Positions 34,006 to 43,225 of a DNA stretch of 64,000 nt are shown here, one piece after another (within the stretch, counting starts at the first letter, position 1; every line of letters begins with the position of its first letter). The translations under genes were made by a program, and so were the position numbers. This DNA comes from Takakia lepidozioides (taxonomy: Eukaryota > Streptophyta > Takakiopsida > Takakiales > Takakiaceae), in assembly GCA_030704615.1 (NCBI GenBank), contig CM060733.1, positions 44,392,001 to 44,456,000 of the forward strand, read 5' to 3'. The notes under the pieces are model-generated. The model worked only from the letters and a program-made list of their open reading frames with translations, was not told the DNA's origin and did not search any database.

Positions 34006-34643
34006 GCCTTTGCTATCTCTTGTTGCAGAGTATTACATACACATACATACACAAATCAAACACTATACAAATAAAAATAAAAATATCATTACAATCGAAA
34101 ATATTTGTGCCAGCAAACTTACTGAATACATGCACTCAAGAAAGAGATCTCGACTAGGTGAGTATAAAATATCATGCACATTTGCCTCATTTTTTGGTAC
34201 ACATTTTAGAAGCAGTAACATAGAAGCATACTATGTACCCCAACTTATTTGGCCAGTTTGGGAAGGTCAGGCAACCCCACACTTGTGGGAAAGAGCCAAT
34301 AGCGTGGGGCCGCGGGAGGCTTGGAGAGGAACGAAGTGGATGGGAGGTAGACATGTGTACGGTTTTTTTTAAATTATGGTTGAGGCGGTGGCATAGAGAG
34401 GCGGTGGGCCCAAGAAGACACTAGAATACTCTAAAAGCGAGACACACTACAACATGAGAGGGGCCCAACAGTCAGCAGCAGGGGGAGCGGGAGGCACTTG
34501 AGACAACATAGACTGCGGTGGGGCCAACATATCCAAGAGAGCCGAGTCTGGGAACGTTGGGACAAGGTGTGCGGCGATTAGAGCGACTGTGGTATATAGG
34601 GCAGTGATTAGTGTAGCAATCAAAGCGTTGGGGTACCGACTAG
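34006..34643. other. Non-coding stretch, possibly the transposon 5' flank
   Basis: AT-rich, with CATACA-type repeats near 34035-34060. No gene seen. It precedes the Rep-like frame and may include its 5' region. Confidence 0.3.
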
Positions 34644-35122
34644 GTGCTCATGGTGACAAGGGCTCACACACGTTCTATAAAAATCAACGCAGGTCCTGTA
34701 AAAATCAAGTCCATGAAAGCATTGGCTAGGGATAAAGCCATTGCAAATAGACGCGTAGGCAAAAAGATGCTTGAAGTAAGCGTCACTGTAGAAGGAGCAG
34801 GAGCAAACATCGATCCAGGTTCTCTTTCAAAAATGGAATGTTTTCTACGAACAGAATGCGTCTCAGGTGTTTGTTCACTAGAGAGAGGAGAGACTTTGTT
34901 TCATGCCCACCTACAAATGGTGCGTAAGGTTTATGCATCGAGTTTAATCATGCTCAACAAACAAATAAAAAACGTTTTAGGTTGGGACAATCCAAAATCT
35001 GCACCACCCATACCACATGTTCACTGCAAGCTATTAACGAGGCAAAGGCCTACACACATATATTGGACGATCGGAAACTGTCTGAAAGACATCGTCGAAC
35101 CCGATTTTCACTTTGTCTATGT
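34644..35122 (+). pseudogene. HUH/Rep-like transposon protein, 5' half (split by gypsy insertion)
   Basis: The frame from 34644 begins with a short region containing RAHTRSIKI and IKSMKALARDKAIANRRVG. It then has GETLFHAHLQMV, whose H-x-H set in hydrophobic residues resembles the HUH motif of rolling-circle Rep endonucleases, and later NCLKDIVEPDF. From memory it resembles large families of Rep-like (Replitron-type) transposon proteins in green algae; the sequence alone cannot prove this. The frame is cut at 35122 by the gypsy element. The continuation is at 42118, with ATGT present on both sides. Confidence 0.5.
35119..35122 (+). repeat. Target-site duplication ATGT (left) of gypsy copy 2
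   Basis: ATGT here and at 42118-42121 flank the insertion. Keeping one copy restores the reading frame of the interrupted Rep-like gene at the joint. Confidence 0.6.
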
Positions 35123-35298
35123 TGTCGTGCGCATACATATCGCTACACAACTACATCGTTGTCCAAAACCACACAACACATGTGCACACCACACACTAGT
35201 ATACCACTAGTCCACCACTAGTCCAACCACTAGGCTACAACTAGTCAGTCACTAGGCTGCCACTATGCTGCCCACTATGGCAGTCACTAGTCCACACA
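35123..35298 (-). repeat. Extra U3 segment outside the 3' LTR
   Basis: About 176 bp, nearly identical to 35622-35807 (U3), with CACTAG-rich repeats. It lies outside the LTR on the far side. The matching U3 is absent from the 5' LTR at 42117. Confidence 0.7.
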
Positions 35299-35300
35299 AT

Positions 35301-35807
35301 AGATAAAGAAGAAGAATACAAGCACGAGCTCACAAATCTGAAGCATAAACTCATGCATATATAACCTCAGCACTCAAATACAAGTCAAGCCAAGTACACC
35401 CCACGCCATGGGGAATCCACACTACTGCGCCATAGCTAGGCGCGGTGAGGCTCAACTCGAGAAAGATGAGCCTTCCGCGCTTGCCGTGAAGATAACCACT
35501 CCAGGGGCTAAATCTGCCTTGACCCCTGGATTGACACTTGGGCCAATCCCAAATGTCAATATGTAAAAGCTAGCTATTTCCTAGCTAGTTTCACACTAGT
35601 GGTAAAATAACTTGACAGCTGTCGTGCGCATACATATCGCTACACAACTACATCGCTGTCCAAAACCACACAACACATGTGCACACCACACACTAGTATA
35701 CCACTAGTCCACCACTAGTCCAACCACTAGTCCAACCACTAGGCTACAACTAGTCAGTCACTAGGCTGCCACTATGCTGCCCACTATGGCAGTCACTAAT
35801 CCACACA
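35301..35807 (-). repeat. 3' LTR of gypsy copy 2
   Basis: About 507 bp. U3 is 35807-35622 and the rest 35617-35301. The palindrome GACAGCTGTC lies at 35614-35623. The part 35301-35617 is about 97-98% identical by eye to 41801-42117. It contains CTCGAGAAAGATGAGCC (35456-35472), the exact complement of the candidate primer site. Confidence 0.8.
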
Positions 35808-35820
35808 ATCGCCCCCCTAG
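35808..35820 (-). promoter_or_regulatory. Polypurine tract of gypsy copy 2
   Basis: On the - strand the sequence reads CTAGGGGGGCGAT directly before LTR start TGTGTGG, the expected plus-strand primer. The same tract is conserved in gypsy copy 1 (5755-5770). Confidence 0.7.
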
Positions 35821-36067
35821 CTGGTGCTTAGGTCCCTCTAAGTCCAGGTAGCCACAAGATGTGATAGTGACCATAGCCTCACTAAGTCCTCCACCACTAT
35901 CCCTACTACACTCAAACTCGATAGATCAAGAGGCCAGGTGCAAGAGTTGCCCCATCGTTAGTCGCCGTCTTGCAACCTGTGAACTTGAGCTTGGGATCTC
36001 ATGTATTGACTCCTATGAGCTTGGCCTCTCATGTCTTGTTAGCTGCCTCCAGTCATGTCCACTGCCA

Positions 36068-36313
36068 CTATCCCAAGCAGTGTGGACACAACCAATCTCC
36101 GTCAGGAACCTTCTCAAGAGGTGGTGTCAAGCATCCCATATGCCAACCCCTTGAGCATCGATCACACACCAGCATGGTGGCTGCCCCTTTGGCAGACCCA
36201 CAGAGCATGCACCTCAAACCTGCAGGTACCACTGCCAAGTTTGGGTCAACTCTGCCATCGACATTGGGAAGGTGACATGGCGCACAATTACGCACATGGT
36301 CCTTCCAAGTCAT
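36068..36313 (-). pseudogene. PHD finger at the C-terminal end of gypsy integrase
   Basis: The frame contains CMLCGSAKGAATMLVCDRCS, then RGWHMGCLTPPLEKVP and WLCPHC, giving a complete Cys4-His-Cys3 PHD zinc finger including the conserved Trp before the last Cys pair. PHD fingers usually read histone H3 tails. It follows integrase and an NCAPCHLP linker. A one-base frame break at about 36340 separates it from the integrase C-terminal region. In chromoviruses a chromodomain sits at this spot, so a role in choosing the integration site is a reasonable inference. A decayed version lies in gypsy copy 1. Confidence 0.85.
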
Positions 36314-36343
36314 GCCATCCCGACCCTCTAAGATCAGGACCCC

Positions 36344-37680
36344 TTAGGGCAATACCTCTCGAACCCTCAGAATAACACGCCCTGCAGTAACATCCAGAGT
36401 CGTAGGAGCAGTCTGCTGCAAATAAACATAGTCACCAGGGCTAAACCTCCGAACCCCAGGACGATATCCTCCACCACGTATAGTGGCATACCTCAACGTA
36501 TCACGGTGCTGTGCAATGGCAAGGTTCTCAAAAGCCATGGGCATGACTTTCTTGAACAACTCTGCACGCTGATCACATGCACGTACCCACACGTCCGGAT
36601 CGTCAAGGTTAAGGACTTGAGCAGTGTCCCTACGAATGGCTGCAGGCAAATCCGGCTCTCGGCCAAAGAGAGGAAATATGGTGAGAAGGAGGCAAGTGAT
36701 GCTTGTTTGCTGAACCTGTAGCCCATGGCTAACCAAGGAACCTGAAGATCCCAATCTCCTAGGTGTCCCTTCTGCAAGCCATACTTGCGCAAACCCCTCT
36801 TCACCGTCTGAACAACTCTCTCTGCTAAGCCATCGGCCTCAGGATGATCCCGAGAAGTGGTGCGGTGGTCTATCAAGGCTTTATCACACAAAGCCTGAAA
36901 CTCCCCCAAGAACTCTCTCCCTTGGTCCGTGAGTACCTCAGCTAGAGCACCAAATCGGCTAAGCACTCGATCCAAGAATGCATACGCAACCCCCTCACTA
37001 GCCTTGTCAGGCAATGGAACCAACTCAATCCACTTGGAGAAGTGCTCCACCATCACCAACACATATCTGTGGTGGCGCATAGTCAGTGGCAACGGTCCTG
37101 CGAAGTCAAGACTCCACCTGTAGCCCAATCCCATGATTGGTAAAGGATGCAACTGTGGTGTAGGGGCGTTGAATGAAGCACGCACCCTGTCACACACCAT
37201 GCACCTAGCCACGAACTGTTGCACCTCTGTATGCATACCACGCCACCAATACTGCCCCTGCAGTAAACTGTGAGTGCGTCGCACTCCAAAATGCCCCAAC
37301 TCCTCATGGGCATGCCGCACTAACCGTGCACCGTGCACAATCCTCACCCGACCATCCTCCCACACTCGAAGTAGGTGTATCCCCTCCCACTTGAACCTCT
37401 TGGCTCGTTGCAGGATCCGATCCCTCTCCCTCGCAGTCACAGTGGCTGCCGTGTCTCCCGTGCGGAGGTAGTCCAACACAGCCGAATCCTCATGTATATC
37501 TCTGGCACCACCTGGCTCATCACTAGCCTCAGGGTCCTCAGACACTCCGTCTACAGTCATCCCTTTTGTAGGTCCAACCTGACCTCCCGATGCCAAGATA
37601 CACAAAAATGCAGATGCGTGCCATCCCGGCACCATCTCCTCGTCCGTCTCACCATGCCCCCGAGCTCCTGGCTCATGCAT
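36344..37680 (-). pseudogene. Ty3/gypsy integrase
   Basis: Two - strand frames (37680-36493 and 36754-36344) make up one integrase. The N-terminal zinc region includes RHAHEELGHFG and CMVC. The catalytic core shows DFAGPLP, LTDQGREFLGEF and DHPEADGLAERVVQT, giving all three acidic residues (D, D, E). A frameshift near 36700 moves reading to the second frame, with LFGREPDLP and a C-terminal SPGDYVYLQQ barrel-like segment. The frame then passes into the PHD finger after another break. It would insert element DNA into the genome; this copy is broken. Confidence 0.9.
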
Positions 37681-38807
37681 GGATTGCGACTCAATCCATC
37701 CGCATCCCGATTGACCAAACGTGGTCGATGCACAACCTGAAAGTCATACTCCTGGAGTATGAATGCCCACCGTGCAAGCTTCCCCGTAAGCTTGTCTGAC
37801 TCCATCAACCACTTGAGTGGCTGGTGATCCGTGACAAGGGTGAAAAGATTGCCATATAGATAGCACTTGAAGTGTGCCACGGCCCACACTGCAGCTAAGC
37901 ACTCTCCCTCATATGAGCTGTACTTAGCCTCTGCAGTGTTGTTTGAGCGGCTAGCATAAGCCACTACGAACTCTCTTCCCTCATCATCCATCCTGACTGC
38001 CTGAGCTTCCGTAACCCCTTGGGTTACATTTATCAAGCGCCTCATGCGAGTGAAAGTCTCCCTCAAGCTCTCGGTCGGCTTCCGTTGGAACTCTTGCAAG
38101 CTCCGCAACTTCTCTGTCCTCATCCCTTGGTAGTTCCCTCTCAACTCTTCGAAGAACTCCACAACATGGTTGAAGGCAGGCACAGGTGCTAGTGCTGGTG
38201 CGGTAGTGGCTTGGGTGGACGTCGTAGCTACTGTACCACCAGTCCCACTAGTTCCAATGCTACTTGCTGAAGCTGCCGGTGTAGCGGCAGGTGTAGCCAC
38301 TGCCCTCGTGGCTCTAGTGCCCCTAGTGATGGAGACATAGTCGGGTGACCAGTACATCCTCCACTCCTCGATCTCAACCTCATACCCCCACCTAAACTCA
38401 TGGTAATCATCCATAGGCGGCCCCTCAAGGTGCTGAAACAGCCATTTCCATGCCATGAACGGCGTAAATAGTTGTGGATTGCGCATTTGCTGCAAATCAC
38501 ACCAACTATCAAAGTCTTGGATAAAATCATCCAACTCGATGGTGCCCACCGCCCCAGAGTACCTTCGTGGCCCCTTGGTAGCTCCATACATCTCCTTCAT
38601 TGTGTCCCACAACAATGGCAAAGAAACAACTTGCACCGCCGGTATGAGTCCTCCTGATTCACAATCCGAATCAGAACCTTCCGTGGAAGACACAGGAGGT
38701 GAAGGTGGCCTAAACCGCACACCTCGTCTCGTGTACCCACTAGTATCGCTAGTGCTCGAACCGGCACTGTCCCCAGCAACTAGTGGCACCTCCGTGTTGA
38801 CACTCAA
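37557..38807 (-). CDS. Gag fused to RNase H by internal deletion (gypsy copy 2)
   Basis: A single open frame of 416 codons. The first about 270 residues are Gag-like (LDDFIQDFDSWCDL, then a Thr/Ala/Pro-rich stretch and RETFTRMRRLINVTQGV). Without a stop they run into RNase H of the polymerase (FVVAYASRSNN, KYSSYEGECLAAVWA, LVTDHQPLKWLM, HRPRLVNRDADGLSR). Zinc knuckle, protease and the whole RT are missing, so the joint at about residue 273 is a deletion that kept the frame. It ends in frame 3 of the integrase start, with about 120 bp overlap. Confidence 0.8.
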   Translation of the reverse strand: MSVNTEVPLVAGDSAGSSTSDTSGYTRRGVRFRPPSPPVSSTEGSDSDCESGGLIPAVQVVSLPLLWDTMKEMYGATKGPRRYSGAVGTIELDDFIQDFDSWCDLQQMRNPQLFTPFMAWKWLFQHLEGPPMDDYHEFRWGYEVEIEEWRMYWSPDYVSITRGTRATRAVATPAATPAASASSIGTSGTGGTVATTSTQATTAPALAPVPAFNHVVEFFEELRGNYQGMRTEKLRSLQEFQRKPTESLRETFTRMRRLINVTQGVTEAQAVRMDDEGREFVVAYASRSNNTAEAKYSSYEGECLAAVWAVAHFKCYLYGNLFTLVTDHQPLKWLMESDKLTGKLARWAFILQEYDFQVVHRPRLVNRDADGLSRNPCMSQELGGMVRRTRRWCRDGTHLHFCVSWHREVRLDLQKG

Positions 38808-39439
38808 CCGGTCATGAACATGTCCCTAACCCCCTCTCCACAAGGTAACCGGGTAGAGAACCTGTTGCGGCTTATGGTTTGGAATACTAAGTTCCTAACA
38901 TAGCCTACACATGTACCTGCATCCACCGCAAGCACTCCTATGGTTGGCTGGTCATCACCTCCAACCTCACCACAGGAGAAACAATGATGGTCTGGCTGGT
39001 CATCACCCCAGCCTCACCATCGACAGCATGCTCTAGGACTGGCCGGTGATCAAATCCGGACCAATCACCTATAAAAACAAGCGCCCACACAAAACTAGCA
39101 TGGCGCACAGTCAAGCATGCAGGTATGGAGGGGATCCAAACACAAGAAATCAGAACGACAACTCCCCCACACCAAAAACAACTCCACGGTGTTGCTCCTG
39201 CAAAGACACCCCAGCCCAAACCCGGACTGACTCTTGCCTCCACCTGCGGAAAGGTCTTGGCCTAATGAGAGGGTGGAAACTACGAAGAAGAGAAGCTAAA
39301 GCAATGCCTAACCCCAGCATGCCCTCATCCCAACACTCTTCCTCTCCTCTCTTCCCTCACTTGCATGACCATGGGAATATCATGAAGATACTCCTCAAAC
39401 CGCCCTCCACGAGCTTCAAATTTCGGCCTTCAAGACCAC

Positions 39440-40245
39440 ATACCAGTCCTTATGCAATCCACCAGTGCCTCCACAAGTCAGCACAGGCCATCCACAGGTC
39501 AACACGGGCCACCACAGACCAGCACAAGCCCACACAGCTCACAGGCCACAGCTTGTCACAGCCCTACACAGGTCACAGGGTCACAGCCCCAAAGGCCACA
39601 TGTCACAGCCTGTCACACCCCATCACAACCCCAAAGGCCACAGGCACAGCCTGTCACAGCCCTACAAAGGTCACAGGGTCACAGCCGCAAATGCCACAGC
39701 CTATCACAGCCCCTCACAGCCCCATAGGCCACAGGGCACAACCTGTCACAGCCCGACACAGGTCACAGGGGTCATAGCCCCAAAGGCCACAGCCCGTCAC
39801 AGCCCGTCACAGCCCCACAGGGCACATGGCACAGCCTGTCACAGCCCGCCACAGCCTGTCACATCCCGTCACAGCCCCACAGGCCATAGGGCACAGCCCC
39901 TCATAGCCCGTCACAGCCCCACAGGCCACAGGGCACAGCCTATCACAGCCCCTCACAGCCCCACAGGGCACAGGGCACAGCCTGTCACAGCTCGCCACAG
40001 CCTATCACAGCTTGCCACAGCCTGTCACAGCCCGTCACAGCCCCACATGCCACAGGGCACAGCCTGTCACAGCCCCAAAGGCCACTGGGCACAGCCTGTC
40101 ACAGCCCCTCACAGCCCATCACAACTCGCCACAGCCTGACACAGCCCATCACAGCCGGCCACCGGCACAGCCCGACACAGCCCGTCACAGCCCCTCACAG
40201 CCCCCAAGGCCACAGGGACAGCCCGTCACAGCCCTATCCATGGCC
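39440..40245 (-). repeat. Minisatellite in the gypsy leader (9-bp TCACAGCCC-type unit)
   Basis: About 800 bp made of CACAGCCYGTCACAGCC-like units mixed with CCACAGGGCACAGCC. It is open in several frames only because the unit length is a multiple of three. It lies between 5' LTR and gag, in the untranslated leader. Confidence 0.85.
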
Positions 40246-40699
40246 GCTCTGGCAGTTTAGCCATTTCTCCAAGGGGTTTAGCCACGCCAAGCTAGGGTTT
40301 GTGTCTCTTGGACTCTAGGCTTCTTTCCACCGAGCTATGGCGGCTGTGAGGAAATCAGCAAGGTATTCTTGCTCTTTTGGCTCCCACACACTACCATAAT
40401 AGCCCTAAGCCATGAGGTGGTTGCCACAAACCAAGCCTTCTTTCTCACTTAGCCTTCCCAAACACGCCACTAAACTCAATGGCAAACAACCAAGCCCTGC
40501 TGGTTCCCAGCCCTTGTGAGCACTCATTCAAGCACTCTCATTGGCCATAGCATCTGTCTTAGAGCCTATTCCAGCCCTCTACACCTGTTGCTTCAAGAGT
40601 TGCGCTCCCTTCAAGCTTGAAGTTGAAACCCCAACTCACATAGGCCCTACAAGTGCTTTTCTTTCACTCCAAGTGGAAACCAGCCCTAGACCTTCCGTT

Positions 40700-41110
40700 C
40701 TAGCTCTCTAAGGCTTGAAAATAAGAGCCTCAATGGGCTGAAGGCATGCTCCACACATGCCCCACTCTCACCATAAGAGAATCAGCTCATTTGCTTCATT
40801 TCTTGCACCCACAAACCTGAAAATACAAGCTTCAGCAGGCTGAAAGCATGCTCCACCTGCCCTACAGGGAAACCAGCCCCTTCCTTCCTTTCTTGCACTC
40901 CCACACCTGAAAGTGCAAGCCTTCACCAGGCTGATAACATGCTCCACACATGCATTGCCCTCGCATAAGGGAAGTCAGCCCTTCCCTCTTCCTTGCTTGC
41001 CCTCCAAGCTTGAAGATGGAAGCTTCAATGAGCTGAATACATGCTCCACACATGCAACCTCTTCACACAAGAGATATCAGCCCCCTATCTTGGCTCCTTG
41101 GCTCATTGAT
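40700..41110 (-). repeat. About four tandem copies of a ~100-bp unit in the gypsy leader
   Basis: Units start near 40713, 40811, 40905 and 41010, each with a TGAAxATxxxAGCxTCA-like start, GCTGAA or GCTGAT, then CATGCTCCACACATGC and an AGxxATCAGC phrase. They are diverged. No protein is implied; this could be RNA structure or simple expansion. Confidence 0.7.
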
Positions 41111-41783
41111 GCTCTCTAAGACAAGACTAAGCACTCCACAGCCCTTGCCAAGCTCCTGAAACCATAAGGCTTATATTTCCAGCCACAAGACACTCCTCTT
41201 GTGGTGCAAGAACTTTTCTTCCAAGCTCTGAAACCCTAGGTGCACATTCCATGGCCTTGCCGCACCTCTCAGCTCCTGTTCCAGCCCCGCTTTTGCCATG
41301 GCAAGAGCCCTCATATCGCTAGAGTTTCAAATTGAAACCCCCAACTCAACATAGCCACAAATGCATTGGCTTGCATACAAGAGAAATCAGCCATCTCTTT
41401 TCACTCATACCTCCTTATGAGCTTGAAGTTGGAGCTCCCGATAACTGTGACCTACATTTAACACCCTCACAGCTCCACATTGCTGCAACTCCTTAACTTG
41501 GCCTGCAGCTGAAGAAGACGACCACCAGTTCACCCACTCGAGACCAGCATCTCCCCCGCTTCACACTAGAAGCCCAAACTTGCCATAGCGTTGAGCTATG
41601 CAACGCCGCTCTTCAACATAGGCTACCCGCCTCTCTATCCATTGCAAACCTGCAACCTGTTCGCCTTTGCACTCTATCCACTTTGGATAGGCTCATGCAC
41701 GGATCCCTGCACTCTAGGCTGAACCGCTTTTCATGAAAACACAAGTACTACAAAGCAACTCGAACCTGGCACTCACAGACTCG

Positions 41784-41800
41784 GGCTCATCTTTCTCGAG
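41784..41800 (-). promoter_or_regulatory. Candidate self-primer binding site
   Basis: The 17 bases directly inside the 5' LTR (GGCTCATCTTTCTCGAG on +) are the exact reverse complement of LTR positions 35456-35472, and match 41956-41972 with one mismatch. No tRNA 3'-end match (TGG...) was found here. In Tf1-type elements the mRNA 5' end folds back on such a site to prime DNA synthesis. Confidence 0.55.
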
Positions 41801-42117
41801 TGATAAAGAAGAAGAATACAAGCACGAGCTCACAAATCTGAAGCATAAACTCATGCATATATAACCTCATCACTCAAATACAAGTCAAGCCAAGTGCACC
41901 CCACGCCATGGGGAATCCACACTACGGCGCCATAGCTAGGCGCGGTGAGGCTCAACTTGAGAAAGATGAGCCTTCCGCGCTTGCCGTGAAGATAACCACT
42001 CCAGGGCCTAAATCTGCCTTGACCCCTGGATTGACACTTGGGCCAATCCCAAATGTCAATATGTAAAAGCTAGCTATTTCCTAGCTAGTTTCACACTAGT
42101 GGTAAAATAACTTGACA
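41801..42117 (-). repeat. 5' LTR of gypsy copy 2, lacking U3
   Basis: 317 bp, matching 35301-35617. It ends at TTGACA (42117), exactly at the palindrome that in the other LTR joins U3 to the rest. U3 is missing here. Confidence 0.8.
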
Positions 42118-42453
42118 ATGTGAATGTCAACGACGTCGACGAAATGCAAGATGGAATGGATGAGTATACAAAGTTTCGGTGCCTGCTTCGGAAAAACAAA
42201 GGTTTGTCTCTCACATAAAAATGTTTTGGAGAGAGCACGAATGTCGTGCAGATACAAGATGAGAGGGCAATTGAATTCAACACTGTCTCGTGTTCTCTTC
42301 CATATGATGAAGTCTGGTCAGTATTTTCCTTCTGTCAATTGGGTAATATTGGTTAAAAGCAGCGGAATGGATTTGGAAAGAGCAGCTTCCATCTGGAAAT
42401 GTATGATGAGACTGCATGAAATTGAGATGGTAGATGTTGCTCGAGTGTTTTAG
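42118..42453 (+). pseudogene. HUH/Rep-like transposon protein, 3' half
   Basis: Continuing from 35122, the frame reads on from ATGTGAATGTC through DEYTKFRCLLRKN, then shifts frame near 42190 and continues with LSHKNVLERARMSCRYKMRG, a Leu/Met-rich helical stretch and AASIWKCMM to a stop at 42453. The frameshift shows the gene was already broken or decayed later. The similarity of this tail to green algal Rep-like transposon families is from memory. Confidence 0.45.
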
Positions 42454-42835
42454 TCTTTGCGCTATGTGATAGATTGAGAAATTTGGCATCTATTGAGATT
42501 GGTAATGAACTGGAATCTGAGCCTTGTAATACCGGATCGAATGATTCAACCGTTTGCGATTTGGCAAAAGGGATAGAAGCCTCATCGATCAGCAGGTGCC
42601 TTTTATTCCGCTGCGATGCAAACGATCTGCTAGAAATCGCCATGTTTTTTTTATTTTTATGTAATAAAGTGTCAATCTTGTATATAAAGTGAGAACTTGG
42701 CCAACTTGGCCAATACGATATTAAAAGTGTGTCATAATAAGGTGACAAAAAGTTCAGACCATCATCTAATTAAAAAATCTCTTACTATGCTATGCTTATA
42801 AATTTGTACTCTACAAGGTTATCAATCTATGAAGC
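42454..42835. other. Non-coding flank of the Rep-like element
   Basis: No clear gene. It may be the 3' part of the same DNA transposon. Short frames have no domains. Confidence 0.3.
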
Positions 42836-42838
42836 AAG

Positions 42839-43225
42839 ACGTTTGTTTTGTTTTGTAGCGTTGAGATGTTCCGAATCGCAAAGCCCCAGCGTTGGTGCTT
42901 GGTATCGTTGGAAAGCCCTCGACGAGGAGGGGTGCACAGGCTTGGTCTCATGACTTTTGGACCTACGGTGTGGGAGATACGGAATTCCAAGTACTTTTGG
43001 TCGCTGGAAATTCACGAAAAATAAGCAAAAATGACGAAGTGGGCATTCCTACGGTGTGGGAGATACGGAATTCCAAGTACTTTTGGTCGCTGGAAATTCA
43101 CGAAAAAATAGCAAAAATGACAAAGTGGGCATTCCTGGGACAAATGTTGGAGCCTCGACTGGAGAGATGTAAAGGGAAAGGTCTCCGGTTCAAATCTGGT
43201 CGTAGGCTCTGTGGAAAAAAACTTA
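42839..43225 (+). repeat. SINE-like repeat, copy A
   Basis: Starts with a GTTTTGTTTTG run, continues with a unique ~280-bp body, and ends at GGTTCAAATCTGGTCGTAGG followed by an A run. GTTCAAATC fits the pol III B-box. An 86-bp internal tandem duplication (42965-43050 and 43051-43137) is unique to this copy. Confidence 0.5.

Larger units (their letters stand above)
35123..42117 (-). mobile_element. Ty3/gypsy retrotransposon with PHD finger, copy 2, internally deleted
   Basis: 6995 bp on the - strand. It runs from a partial 5' LTR (42117-41801) through a candidate self-priming site, a leader of about 3 kb with minisatellites, gag fused by deletion to RNase H (38807-37557), integrase (37680-36344), PHD finger (36313-36068), polypurine tract (35808-35820) and a full LTR (35807-35301), to an extra U3 copy (35298-35123). 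Zinc knuckle, protease and RT are deleted. Ends are TG...CA with an ATGT target duplication, and the insertion interrupts a Rep-like gene. The extra U3 at one end and its absence at the other show a permuted arrangement. The element cannot be autonomous. Confidence 0.85.

Noticed and set aside
39440-40245. CRISPR-like regular repeats
   Set aside because: Units are 9-18 bp, back to back, with no unique spacers, and lie inside a eukaryotic retrotransposon leader.
39046-40260. Long overlapping open frames rich in His/Ser/Pro (up to 243 codons)
   Set aside because: They are translations of a 9-bp-unit minisatellite, open in several frames at once because the unit is a multiple of three.
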